Shown one piece after another: positions 15,669 to 24,337 of a stretch of DNA of 24,360 nucleotides. A program made the translations under genes and the position numbers. How positions within the stretch are numbered: position 1 is the stretch's first letter; the number at the start of each line of letters is the position of its first letter. The DNA is from Candidatus Termititenax sp. (GTDB lineage Bacteria > Margulisbacteria > Riflemargulisbacteria > GWF2-35-9 > DYQY01). The stretch covers positions 1-24,360 of the forward strand of contig DYQY01000021.1 of assembly GCA_020719045.1 (NCBI GenBank). Direction: 5' to 3'. The notes under the pieces are model-generated. The model was not told where the DNA came from. It ran no database searches and saw only the letters and a program-made list of their open reading frames with translations.

Positions 15669-18431
15669 CTAATCTACCCACAGTTTTAAAGAAGCTATCA
15701 TTGAAGGTAAGTCCTCAGGGCTAACTTTCTTTGCGACAACTGCGTTAATAAATGTTTTACCGTAACCCTTATGTTTGACACGTTTATCAAGGATTATTAC
15801 AGCACCTTTGTCGGACTTAGATCTAATGAGCCTTCCAATGCCTTGCTTAAACTTAACGATTGCTTTTGGCACAACATAATCAAAAAAACTACTTCTTCCG
15901 ACATTAGCAACCTGTTCCATTCTTGCCATCACAATAGGGTCTGTTGGCACATCAAAAGGAAGCTTAACCACAATCACATACGATAAGTTTCTTCCTGGAA
16001 CATCAATTCCTTCCCAAAAACTATCTGTGCCCATCAAAACCCCACCCTCTTTACTCTTAAAGGCATTTATAAGGTTCTTGTCTGACATTTGCTTGCCCTG
16101 ACAGAACACAGGCATTCGCACCTTCTCTAGCTCGTGTTTTATTCCATAATAACAATCGCTCAAATGTTTGTGTGAGGTGAATAGGACTAAAGCCTTCCCA
16201 TCTATCCCAATTAACAAGTCCTTTAAATATTTAGAAATGCTATCGACATACTCTTTATCGTCTTTATAGGCAGGCACGTCACCTGGAACACATAAGAGCA
16301 TCCGTTTTTCTAAATCAAAAGGCGAACTAAATACTGCTGTCTCTGTTTTCTTAGGCGAATCCAAATAACCAAGCCTTGATAAATAATAGTTAAAGTTACC
16401 ACTAATAGAAATTGTTGCAGAAGTGTGAACAACTGAATCCAATTCTGATAAAAGCTCTTTCTGCAAAAGTTCGCCTGATGATAAAGGAGTCATTATCATC
16501 TCATAATGCATTGACCTTGGTCGCTCAACTTTTTCTAGCCATCTTATAAACCCAGGACTACGTTCATACATTATAGCTAACTCATCTATTAACCCTTCAA
16601 CTTCTGAAATGATTCCCCTTAAAAAAGCTCTTTGAAAAACTGAAAGCTCATCCTTAACATCTCTTCGCAAATCATTAAGCATAGGCTTAATCTCTAGCAA
16701 AACCCCAATCAAATCATTAATTGCAATATAAATAGAATCAATAACTGCCTCGTCAATCTCCGTAAAACCTATTCTTTTTTGGCTTTTCTTAAAAAAAACA
16801 TTTTGTTTTTCTTTCTCTTTAAAAACATCTTCAATCGCACTAAACCACTCATTATTTGCTCTAGTGGCCTTACGAAACTTCGTTTTAATTTTCTTAATAT
16901 CTTTTTCAACTTCTTTACCAACCGCATATTCATCAATCGAATTATTCTCTATCATCTTAGAAAACAATTCGTTAAGCCTCTTCTTGGCAAACGACATAGA
17001 AAAACATCCAGTAGCTACATCTTCTAAGGTATGTGCTTCATCAATAATAAGCTGACTAAACTCAGGCAGAACATTCCTTCCAAAATGGATATCTGCAAGC
17101 AATAGCGCATGGTTAACAACAATGATATTTGCATTCTTTGCATTCTCTTTAAGTTTATTTAAAAAGCAAACCTGTTTAAAAGGGCAATGTGACTGTAAAC
17201 AACTCTTTGTCTCCGCCTTAATCTGGGCATTAAACCTTGTCTTGAGACTATTATGTATCTCTGCAATATCGCCTCTCTCAGAAGAGATTACCCACATCAT
17301 AAGAGACAACGCACCTTTTAACAAAGAATCGTCTTTCTTAGAAACAGCAGAGTTCATTAAATAAGCAAATTTATTTAAACAAATATAATTCTCTTTGCCT
17401 TTTATCATTTCGTCCTTAAAGTTTATACCAAGTGCTTTTTTTAGAATGGGAATATCTTTTTCAACAAGTTGCTCCTGCAATGCTTTTGTTTTAGTAGAAA
17501 CAACTACGGTTTTATCATTCTTCAAAGCAAAGTATACGGCTGGCAATAAATAGGCAAGGGACTTACCAGTACCTGTTCCAGCCTCAACAACTAAATGTGT
17601 ATCATTTGTAAAACTATGCCAAACTTTTTCCATCATATCTATCTGAGCAGCTCTTATTTCAAACTCTGGTAAATTCTTTGCAAGACTACCGTCTTCCTTA
17701 AACATCTGAAACAAGGCATCAACATCTTTATCCCTAAAGCTTTCATCTTTATATCTCTGACTTATCTCATCTGTCTTTAGTTTATTAAACTTAAACGAAA
17801 CCCAGGGATAATCATGTTTCTCTAATTTGTTTCCAAATACATCATCAAACACTCTCCGAAGCGGTGTATCAGATTGGTCTAAATAATACAAAAGAACCGA
17901 GACGACATCTTTATCTAAGCTCTTTATTTCGTTAATTAACTTCAAATACAAATTGGCAGTCATTAAACTATCATCTTTTGCCCTATGAACGTTTTCCTCT
18001 AAAACTCCATAAATTTTGGCTAAATGGCTTAACTTAAAGCTTCCGCCAGTTGGATTAAGTATAGAAATAATATCCAAGGTATCCAAAACAACGTTCTCTA
18101 AAACAGGCCGCCCAGCTCTGATTAATGCTTGGTCTAACATACCTACATCAAAGCCAATATTATGACCCACTACTAGGTCATCTCCAATAAACTTTAGCAT
18201 CTCCTCCACAACAGCCTCGAACTCAGGAGCTGTACTAACCATCTCATTGGTTATCCCTGTCATGTTTGCTACATATTCTGATATTTTTTCTCTTGGCTTA
18301 ACTAAGGTGGAAAACTCAGCGACTAATTCGCCATTACGAAACCTAACTATCCCAATTTCAGTAATATCATTTCTTTTCTCATCCAAACCAGTGGTTTCGA
18401 CATCTAAAGCTATAAAATCTAGGCAACTCAT
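15669..18431 (-). CDS. dinG: DinG-type helicase fused to a DnaQ-like 3'-5' exonuclease
   Basis: The N-terminal DEDDh exonuclease (about 1-170) shows D10/E12 in LDVETTGLD, D95 in HNIGFD, and H149/D154. The XPD/DinG superfamily 2 helicase follows, with Walker A GTGTGKS (285-291) and DEAH (464-467). Motif VI-like QGIGRLIRS lies near the C-terminus. Four cysteines, C351, C411, C416 and C422, have the spacing of an XPD-type 4Fe-4S cluster. E. coli DinG has the cluster but no nuclease, while Bacillus-type DinG has the nuclease and lacks the cluster; this protein has both. Likely roles are 5'-3' unwinding of R-loops and other DNA structures in repair. The ATG overlaps the hflX stop by 4 nt (ATGA). 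Confidence 0.9.
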   Translation of the reverse strand: MSCLDFIALDVETTGLDEKRNDITEIGIVRFRNGELVAEFSTLVKPREKISEYVANMTGITNEMVSTAPEFEAVVEEMLKFIGDDLVVGHNIGFDVGMLDQALIRAGRPVLENVVLDTLDIISILNPTGGSFKLSHLAKIYGVLEENVHRAKDDSLMTANLYLKLINEIKSLDKDVVSVLLYYLDQSDTPLRRVFDDVFGNKLEKHDYPWVSFKFNKLKTDEISQRYKDESFRDKDVDALFQMFKEDGSLAKNLPEFEIRAAQIDMMEKVWHSFTNDTHLVVEAGTGTGKSLAYLLPAVYFALKNDKTVVVSTKTKALQEQLVEKDIPILKKALGINFKDEMIKGKENYICLNKFAYLMNSAVSKKDDSLLKGALSLMMWVISSERGDIAEIHNSLKTRFNAQIKAETKSCLQSHCPFKQVCFLNKLKENAKNANIIVVNHALLLADIHFGRNVLPEFSQLIIDEAHTLEDVATGCFSMSFAKKRLNELFSKMIENNSIDEYAVGKEVEKDIKKIKTKFRKATRANNEWFSAIEDVFKEKEKQNVFFKKSQKRIGFTEIDEAVIDSIYIAINDLIGVLLEIKPMLNDLRRDVKDELSVFQRAFLRGIISEVEGLIDELAIMYERSPGFIRWLEKVERPRSMHYEMIMTPLSSGELLQKELLSELDSVVHTSATISISGNFNYYLSRLGYLDSPKKTETAVFSSPFDLEKRMLLCVPGDVPAYKDDKEYVDSISKYLKDLLIGIDGKALVLFTSHKHLSDCYYGIKHELEKVRMPVFCQGKQMSDKNLINAFKSKEGGVLMGTDSFWEGIDVPGRNLSYVIVVKLPFDVPTDPIVMARMEQVANVGRSSFFDYVVPKAIVKFKQGIGRLIRSKSDKGAVIILDKRVKHKGYGKTFINAVVAKKVSPEDLPSMIASLKLWVD

Positions 18432-19492
18432 TTCTTTATCTTTTCTAAAATTTCCTTAACCAAGAGATCTAGGTTTTCACCTGTTTTTAAGGAAACGTGT
18501 ATGCCATTCTCAGGCAAAATCTCTTTTTCTTTTACAAGGTCTATCTTGTTATACACTGTAATCATTGGTTTTTCATCAATACCAAGCTCATGAAGCACCT
18601 CATAAACTGCACGTATTTGCTGAGTAAGTTGCTTACTTGAAGCATCAACAATATGCAAAAGTACGTCACTTAACATAACTTCTTCTAACGTAGCCTTAAA
18701 AGACTCCACTAAAAAATGTGGTAAATTATTGATAAAACCTACTGTATCAACTATATAAAACTCTGCGTTTTCATAACTAACTTTCTTGGTGATTGTATCA
18801 AGTGTCGCGAAAAGTTGATCCTTTGCAAAAGCTTCTTTACCTTTAAAATAATTAAACATTGTTGATTTTCCAGCATTGGTGTAACCAACCAACGAAACAA
18901 CAGGAGTATTGCTTTGCATACGCTTTTTCCTCTGCAAAAAACGATTATCCTTTACTTTTTTAAGCTCATCCTTTAGCCTAGCAACCTTTTTCTTAATCAT
19001 ACGTTTATCTATCTCGAGCTGAGTTTCCCCAACACCCTTCATTCCGATACCACCCTTTTGTCTTGAAAGATGGCTCCACATCCTTGTAAGCCGAGGATAC
19101 AGATACTGAAGCTGAGCAAGCTCTACCTGCAGCTGAGCTTCCTTAGATGAAGCTCGTGAAGCAAATATTGCCAAAATAATCTCGGTTCTATCAAGAACCT
19201 TACACTTAAGTTCTTCCTCAAGTGCCTGCTTCTGTAGTGGAGAAATGTTATCGTTAATAACTATTGTTTCTACATTAAACTCTTTTCTTACCTGAGAAAC
19301 TTCTTCTATCTTTCCTTTACCCAAATAAGTTGCGTTATTAAAAGCATCTCTGTGCATTGTTATTGTCATAATTACTTCAGCATGGAGATTCTCAACCAAA
19401 GAGATAACCTCAGCAACTGAGTACTGGAAATTTTTATCCTTTATTGTAACAACAATTACTTGTTCTTTATCGAAATTGGTCTTATTGTCCAA
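18428..19492 (-). CDS. hflX: HflX ribosome-associated GTPase
   Basis: The 354 residues begin with the HflX domain: YLGKGKIEEV (57-66), then the Gly-rich GGIGMKGVGETQLE near 147-160 and a helical Lys-rich linker. The G domain has G1 GYTNAGKST (203-211), G3 DTVGF (249-253) and G4 NKID (315-318). HflX splits stalled or stressed 70S ribosomes. It starts with TTG, 2 nt after the gpsA stop, with AAGGA about 9-11 nt upstream; no internal ATG would preserve the N-terminal domain. At 354 residues it is somewhat shorter than the usual 400 or more, mostly through a short C-terminus. Confidence 0.92.
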   Translation of the reverse strand: MDNKTNFDKEQVIVVTIKDKNFQYSVAEVISLVENLHAEVIMTITMHRDAFNNATYLGKGKIEEVSQVRKEFNVETIVINDNISPLQKQALEEELKCKVLDRTEIILAIFASRASSKEAQLQVELAQLQYLYPRLTRMWSHLSRQKGGIGMKGVGETQLEIDKRMIKKKVARLKDELKKVKDNRFLQRKKRMQSNTPVVSLVGYTNAGKSTMFNYFKGKEAFAKDQLFATLDTITKKVSYENAEFYIVDTVGFINNLPHFLVESFKATLEEVMLSDVLLHIVDASSKQLTQQIRAVYEVLHELGIDEKPMITVYNKIDLVKEKEILPENGIHVSLKTGENLDLLVKEILEKIKK

Positions 19493-19494
19493 AA

Positions 19495-20502
19495 CTAATC
19501 TTCCTTCTTAAGCTCTCTGTTCATAAGTGAACTAATGGTATCTTTAATAGATGCACCTTCATATATAACTTTGTAAATAGCCGAGGTTATTGGCATTGGT
19601 ATTCTATCTTTCAAAGCTAAAAAATGTATTACCTTGCTACTCTTTACTCCTTCAGCTACATCAACCATTTTTACTAAAATATCAGCTATCTTCTCGCCCT
19701 TGCCTAACGCATATCCTACCGAATAGTTTCTGCTTTTTGGACCAGTACACGTTGTAATTAAATCTCCAAACCCTGAGAGTCCAAAAACTGTATCTTCCTC
19801 TCCTCCAACATGCACGCAATATCTACGCATTTCAGCAATTCCTCTAACCATTAATGCTGATTTAGCATTAGTACCTAAATCCATAGCATCAACAATACCT
19901 GCAGCTAATGCAATAACATTTTTTAGTATCCCACCATACATAACTCCAATAACGTCATTACTCACATACGCCCTAAAAATGTCATTACTTATCATTTTTT
20001 GTACAGTAGTTGCGGCGCTACTACTATGTGATGAAATAACAGTAGCAGCTGGCAGTCCGGCATATATTTCTTTAGCTAAATTAGGACCAGAAAGCACACA
20101 AAATTGTCTACTAAGTTGCTCTTCAGCAAAGATTTGTCTATCAATATCTAACATTGACAGTCCACTTTCTTCCATACCTTTTGTTGCACTTACAATAATA
20201 TGATTGCTAGTTATCATTGGCTTAAGCATCTTCATGGTAGACCCGTAAAAATTAGAAGATACAACAACAAAAATAACAGTAACTTCAGGAATAACACGCT
20301 GAATCTTATCAAAACCTATTGCCTCTATACCAGCTGGCAACTTGGGATTAACTAGTCCATAAAATGAATTAACTCTGTTCTTGTTAATATCCTGAATAAT
20401 ACCTTCACTGTGGCAAGCTATGTATACTTTTTCGTTTCTTTCAGCAATTACTTTTGCTAAAGATGTACCCCATGCTCCACAACCTACGACTAAAGCTCTC
20501 AT
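19495..20502 (-). CDS. gpsA: Glycerol-3-phosphate dehydrogenase [NAD(P)+]
   Basis: It reduces dihydroxyacetone phosphate to sn-glycerol-3-phosphate for phospholipid synthesis. The 335 residues are the usual length. The nucleotide-binding GCGAWG (7-12) opens a Rossmann fold. SATKGM (K108), LSGPNLAKE (138-145), catalytic K194 in GGILKNVIALAAG, and GLSGFGDL followed by SRNYSVG (R258/N259) complete the family signature. It starts 2 nt after the plsY stop with AGGAGAA as ribosome binding site. Its product is the acceptor substrate of the PlsY enzyme encoded just upstream, so the pair is functionally matched. Confidence 0.95.
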   Translation of the reverse strand: MRALVVGCGAWGTSLAKVIAERNEKVYIACHSEGIIQDINKNRVNSFYGLVNPKLPAGIEAIGFDKIQRVIPEVTVIFVVVSSNFYGSTMKMLKPMITSNHIIVSATKGMEESGLSMLDIDRQIFAEEQLSRQFCVLSGPNLAKEIYAGLPAATVISSHSSSAATTVQKMISNDIFRAYVSNDVIGVMYGGILKNVIALAAGIVDAMDLGTNAKSALMVRGIAEMRRYCVHVGGEEDTVFGLSGFGDLITTCTGPKSRNYSVGYALGKGEKIADILVKMVDVAEGVKSSKVIHFLALKDRIPMPITSAIYKVIYEGASIKDTISSLMNRELKKED

Positions 20503-20504
20503 AG

Positions 20505-21092
20505 TTAAATCTTATTCTCCTGACCAGCAAATAGCCTTTTGATATTAGCTTTGTGCTTATAAATAATATAAGCAACAACAATAAATACAAAGACAGTATA
20601 AGCTAATTGTGTGTTAAAAACTGGCAACAACATTAACAAGAAAATTAATACTCCAGAAAGAATAGAAGCAAGTGACACATATCTAGTTATCATGATAATA
20701 ATTATTTCTGAAATAAAACCAATAATTGCAACAAAAGGCTGTAAAAAAAACAATACTCCAACCCCAGTTGCTACACCTTTACCACCTTTAAACCCAACAA
20801 ACGGGCTAAAAGTATGCCCTAATATTGCTAAGGTTGCGCCTATTACTGTTAATGTAGGGTCTCCGAAAGTAAAAAAATTAACTAATAAAGCTACAAAATA
20901 ACCTTTTCCTGCATCTAACAAAAAAGCAATAACACCATACAGTTTACCTACTGAACGATAAACATTTGTAGCACCAATATTGCCACTACCAACCTTTGCT
21001 AAATCAACCCCTTTAACTTTAGCTACCAGATAGCTAAAAGGAATCGCTCCTAAAACATAACTTGTTACCATCAGCAAAAAGAACTTTATCAT
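20505..21092 (-). CDS. plsY: Acyl-phosphate:glycerol-3-phosphate acyltransferase
   Basis: An integral membrane protein of 195 residues with several hydrophobic helices. It shows the PlsY motifs GSGNIGATNVYR (residues 36-47), GHTFSPFVGFKGGKGVATG, and C-terminal KHKANIKRLFAG. It makes lysophosphatidate from acyl-phosphate and glycerol-3-phosphate at the inner membrane. The ATG overlaps the dxs stop (ATGA). The acyl-phosphate supplier PlsX is not in the window. Confidence 0.95.
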   Translation of the reverse strand: MIKFFLLMVTSYVLGAIPFSYLVAKVKGVDLAKVGSGNIGATNVYRSVGKLYGVIAFLLDAGKGYFVALLVNFFTFGDPTLTVIGATLAILGHTFSPFVGFKGGKGVATGVGVLFFLQPFVAIIGFISEIIIIMITRYVSLASILSGVLIFLLMLLPVFNTQLAYTVFVFIVVAYIIYKHKANIKRLFAGQENKI

Positions 21093-22966
21093 TTTTTACC
21101 CTCCACTACCTTTATAAGTACATTCTTAATTGATTCTTTATCTAATCCTAATTTTTTAAACAAATCTTGCTTACTTCCATGTTCCACAAAAGATTCACCA
21201 TCGATACCTATTGCATAAGACCTTACGTTTACGCCATCTTTCTGAATAAGCTCAGAAACAATTCCATAAAGACCACCACTAATAACGCCTTCTTCAGCAG
21301 TTACAATAACATCGGAGCCTTTAACAAATTGTTTTAAAAGAGCCTCATCAAACGGCTTTAAAAATCTAACATTCACTAAATTTACCTGAAAATTATTCTC
21401 TGTAATAACTTCATAAACCGGACATACCATTGAACCACAGGCAAAAACAGTTACCTTTGACTTCTTATTCTCTATCAAAACTTCTGCTTTACCATTCTCG
21501 ATTGGATTCTCTTTAAAGCTGATATCTGGAACATCACCTTTAGGATAACGTATTGAAACTGGTCCATTATGAGCAACAGCAAACTCGAGCATTAGCTCTA
21601 ACTCTCTATGGTCTTTTGGTGCAAGAACCGTCATGTTAGGAATCATCCTCATGTAGTTAATATCAAACACCCCATGATGTGTCGGGCCATCTTCTCCTAC
21701 AAGCCCTGCCCTATCCATAATCATCACAACAGGAAGATTCTGAAGTGCTACATCATGCACAATCTGATCAAATGAACGCTGCATAAACGTAGAGTAAATT
21801 GCTACAACTGGTCTCATCCCTTGGACAGCTAAACCTGCAGCAAACGTAAGTGCGTGCTCTTCACTCATACCAACATCCACAAAATGTTCAGGGAACTTTG
21901 CCTTAAACTTTGCAAGACCTGTACCATCTTCCATGGCAGCTGTAATTGCAACAATCTTTTTATTTTTCTGGGCTAACTTAACTAACTTATCACCAAAAAC
22001 ATCTGTATATGACAATTTATTCTTTTTTGTTATTGGCTCTCCTGTTTCTGGATTAAACTTACCAAGTCCATGAAACTTTGTTGGGTCTTTTTCTGCTGGA
22101 AGGTAACCATGCCCTTTTTTACTTAGGACATGAATGATTACTGGCTCTGGTGCCTGCTTAGCATAATTAATTGCACCCATAACATGTGGAATATTGTGCG
22201 CATCTATTGGACCCAAATACCTAAATCCAAGCTCTTCATAAATAACGCCAATTTTTTTATAATTAATTAAAAGATGCTTTGTTCTTGTTATTAACTTATC
22301 TATTGAAACTGCGAGCGGAGCACCTTTAGGCAATAACTTAATTATGCTTTCTGCCTTTTTCTTAAAACCACGATAAAGCATGTTGTATCTCAAAGAAGTA
22401 ATGTGGTCAGAAACAACACCAACAGACTCAGAAATAGACATCTCATTATCATTTAAAATAACAATAAACGGTCCTTTAATAGCGTGGACATTGTTAATAG
22501 CCTCAAACGCTTCACCAGAAGAAATTGAAGCATCACCAATAACAGAAAGCACAGCAAACTTTTCTCCTAAAATGTCTCTTGCTTTTGCAATTCCTAATGC
22601 TGCAGAAATAGAAGTAGCTGCATGACCTGCTCCAAAAATATCATGCTCAGATTCTGTTCTCTTTGGAAAACCACTTATCCCATTTGATTGTCTAATTGTG
22701 TCAAGCCTATCATATCTACCAGTCAATAATTTATGAGTATAAGCTTGGTGACCTACATCCCAAATTATTTTATCCTTTGGACTATTTAGGGAGGCATGGA
22801 TAGCAACCGTTAACTCTACAACACCCAGGTTTGGTGACAAATGCCCACCGTTTTCGGCAACCACCTGAATTATTTTATTACGGCATTCACCTGCTATTTC
22901 ATAAAGCTCTTTTTCTGTTAAGTCTTTGAGCCCTTTTGGTAAAGATAAAGCATCTAAAAGTCCCAC
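21089..22966 (-). CDS. dxs: 1-deoxy-D-xylulose-5-phosphate synthase
   Basis: This thiamine-diphosphate enzyme joins pyruvate and glyceraldehyde-3-phosphate in the first step of the MEP isoprenoid pathway. The 625 residues are the normal length. GHLSPNLG (41-48), WDVGHQAYTHK (69-79), the ThDP/Mg segment GDASISSGEAFEAIN (144-158) with LNDNEMSIS (171-179), and the catalytic GMSEEHA and GPTHHGVFD motifs are all present. It starts with GTG sharing one base with the ispA stop (TAGTG), with AAGGAAG just upstream, so it is translationally coupled to ispA. Confidence 0.96.
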   Translation of the reverse strand: MGLLDALSLPKGLKDLTEKELYEIAGECRNKIIQVVAENGGHLSPNLGVVELTVAIHASLNSPKDKIIWDVGHQAYTHKLLTGRYDRLDTIRQSNGISGFPKRTESEHDIFGAGHAATSISAALGIAKARDILGEKFAVLSVIGDASISSGEAFEAINNVHAIKGPFIVILNDNEMSISESVGVVSDHITSLRYNMLYRGFKKKAESIIKLLPKGAPLAVSIDKLITRTKHLLINYKKIGVIYEELGFRYLGPIDAHNIPHVMGAINYAKQAPEPVIIHVLSKKGHGYLPAEKDPTKFHGLGKFNPETGEPITKKNKLSYTDVFGDKLVKLAQKNKKIVAITAAMEDGTGLAKFKAKFPEHFVDVGMSEEHALTFAAGLAVQGMRPVVAIYSTFMQRSFDQIVHDVALQNLPVVMIMDRAGLVGEDGPTHHGVFDINYMRMIPNMTVLAPKDHRELELMLEFAVAHNGPVSIRYPKGDVPDISFKENPIENGKAEVLIENKKSKVTVFACGSMVCPVYEVITENNFQVNLVNVRFLKPFDEALLKQFVKGSDVIVTAEEGVISGGLYGIVSELIQKDGVNVRSYAIGIDGESFVEHGSKQDLFKKLGLDKESIKNVLIKVVEGKK

Positions 22967-23862
22967 TAATTCTTCCTTTCGTAAACCATTTTCGCAAAAT
23001 CCATCAAAACAGCATTCATCTTTTCTTCAACTAAGTTTAACGAATCCAACATCTCATCATAAACATTCTTTGCAAAAACCTTTGCTTCAGCTAGCCCCAT
23101 AAGTGAAACATAAGTCGCTTTATCGTTTTCTTTATCTGACCCAATTGGTTTACCTAGTGTTTCTTGGTCTGATGTTTCATCTAAGATGTCATCTATCACT
23201 TGAAAAAGAAGTCCAAGCGTATCTGCATATTCAACTAACGAAAAGTTACCAGTCAAATCGTCTTTTCCAGTACATAAAAGTAATGGACAAATAAACGAAG
23301 CCCGAATAAATCTACCTGTTTTTAATTCATGTATCTTTTTAAGCCTACTAATATCGCAAATATCCTTGGTGCTCTTTATATCCATAACCTGACCACCAAC
23401 CATACCATTTGAGCCAAGTGCTTTACTCAAATAAGTGATTGTCTCCACAATATTTACAGCCTCAAATCCGTTTCTTAAAAGACCTTCTGCAATTACTTCA
23501 TATGCCTTTGTCATTAGATAATCTCCTGCGAGAATTGCCATATCCTCACCGTAAACCTTATGGTTAGATGGCTTCCCTCTACGAAAATCATCATCGTCCA
23601 TTGCAGGCAAATCATCATGGATTAACGAATAAGCATGTATCATCTCAACTGCTGCAGCTAGTGGTAAAAATCTAGAAGGCTCACTATATAAAGACCCAAC
23701 TGAAAGAATCATGCAACCACGGATTCTTTTTCCACCAGCCATAACGCTATACCTAGCCGACTCAAGAATAAGGTCAATGTTCTTATCTTGATTAGCAAGA
23801 ACAACCTCTAAGTAGTCCTCTATCATTTTTTTATATTGTTTAAAATAAGGTGGGATATTCAT
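22966..23862 (-). CDS. ispA: Polyprenyl (farnesyl/geranylgeranyl) diphosphate synthase, IspA-type
   Basis: A trans-prenyltransferase that condenses IPP with allylic diphosphates. The first Asp-rich motif is DDLPAMD (DDxxxxD form) near residue 83, preceded by YSLIH as in bacterial short-chain enzymes. The second is DDILD near 224. GGKRIR, GGQ and KTG motifs are also present. Product length (C15 or C20) cannot be decided by eye. I prefer ATG 23862 (298 residues); the frame extends to a TTG at 23871 (301 residues) without a ribosome binding site. It overlaps xseB by 23-32 nt. Together with dxs downstream it covers the first and a late step of isoprenoid synthesis. Confidence 0.93.
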   Translation of the reverse strand: MNIPPYFKQYKKMIEDYLEVVLANQDKNIDLILESARYSVMAGGKRIRGCMILSVGSLYSEPSRFLPLAAAVEMIHAYSLIHDDLPAMDDDDFRRGKPSNHKVYGEDMAILAGDYLMTKAYEVIAEGLLRNGFEAVNIVETITYLSKALGSNGMVGGQVMDIKSTKDICDISRLKKIHELKTGRFIRASFICPLLLCTGKDDLTGNFSLVEYADTLGLLFQVIDDILDETSDQETLGKPIGSDKENDKATYVSLMGLAEAKVFAKNVYDEMLDSLNLVEEKMNAVLMDFAKMVYERKN

Positions 23863-24088
23863 TCTCTTCAACTATTTCTATTTCAACGCTGTCATCTTTT
23901 TTGTGCACAAGTTTATGCACCTTTGCTTCTGCTTGTTTAAGTTCTTTTTCGCATTCCTCTATATATTTCATACCAGCTTCGTACTTAACAACAGCTTCAT
24001 CAAGTAAAATATCAGAGTCGAGTTCTTTAAGAGTTTTCTCAATCTCCTTAATCTTCTCCTCAAACTTAAGTGTCTTTTGTTCTTTCAT
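23840..24088 (-). CDS. xseB: Exodeoxyribonuclease VII small subunit
   Basis: The 82 residues are the usual XseB size, with the family pattern FEEKIKEIEKTLKELDSD, an acidic turn, then LDEAVVKYEAGMKYIEECEKEL. XseB wraps the XseA catalytic subunit as a helical hairpin; the complex degrades single-stranded DNA. It is the first gene of the operon. xseA, commonly just upstream, is not within the visible 272 bp. No Shine-Dalgarno sequence precedes the ATG, and the promoter -10 lies only 9 nt away, so the message may be leaderless or nearly so. Confidence 0.9.
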   Translation of the reverse strand: MKEQKTLKFEEKIKEIEKTLKELDSDILLDEAVVKYEAGMKYIEECEKELKQAEAKVHKLVHKKDDSVEIEIVEENEYPTLF

Positions 24089-24097
24089 GTTGAGCTA

Positions 24098-24126
24098 ATT
24101 ATATCACTCAGTTACTCCCTTGTAGA
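24098..24126 (-). promoter_or_regulatory. Sigma-70-type promoter for the xseB operon
   Basis: Minus strand: -35 TCTACA (24126-24121, 4 of 6 consensus), 17-bp spacer, then a perfect -10 TATAAT (24103-24098). The ATG of xseB begins 9 nt after the -10, so the predicted 5' leader is only 0-3 nt. This appears to be the only strong promoter before the eight-gene operon down to 13636. Confidence 0.7.
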
Positions 24127-24200
24127 GGGTACGTTAAGGTCTCATCGCAACCTCTCCCCGCAGAAGACAAAATCATTTCTCAACAGTTGAACGTGCTACG

Positions 24201-24234
24201 ACCCTCTCCATTAACTTTGTGAAACGGAGAGGGT
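24201..24234. repeat. 9-bp inverted repeat (ACCCTCTCC / GGAGAGGGT)
   Basis: Perfect 9-bp arms (24201-24209 and 24226-24234) surround a 16-nt loop. No T-tract follows directly on either strand, so this is not a standard rho-independent terminator. Related CCTCTCC words at 24151-24157 suggest a repeat-rich element. Confidence 0.65.
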
Positions 24235-24322
24235 AACGGCATTGTTTTCCTTTAAAGATACTTATATATTCCGTGGGTGAGGTTCGTCGAAAAATCTACT
24301 TTTTTATATGGGACTGTTGCGA

Positions 24323-24334
24323 AATTAGCTAATT
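24323..24334. repeat. 12-bp perfect palindrome AATTAGCTAATT
   Basis: The palindrome is perfect but AT-rich. Its function is unknown. AGCTAATT also occurs at 24093-24100, next to the xseB -10 box. Confidence 0.5.
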
Positions 24335-24337
24335 AAA

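Noticed and set aside
23850-24098. Plus-strand ORF of 82 codons opposite xseB
   Set aside because: It is the antisense of a well-recognised XseB frame and has no ribosome binding site.
24201-24234. Rho-independent terminator at the 9-bp inverted repeat
   Set aside because: The loop is 16 nt and there is no adjacent T-tract on either strand.
24311-24326. GGGACTGTTGCGAAAT resembles the end of some insertion sequences (IS6-type GG..CTGTTGCAAA)
   Set aside because: Only one end with mismatches is visible, there is no transposase or target duplication, and the window stops 34 bp later.
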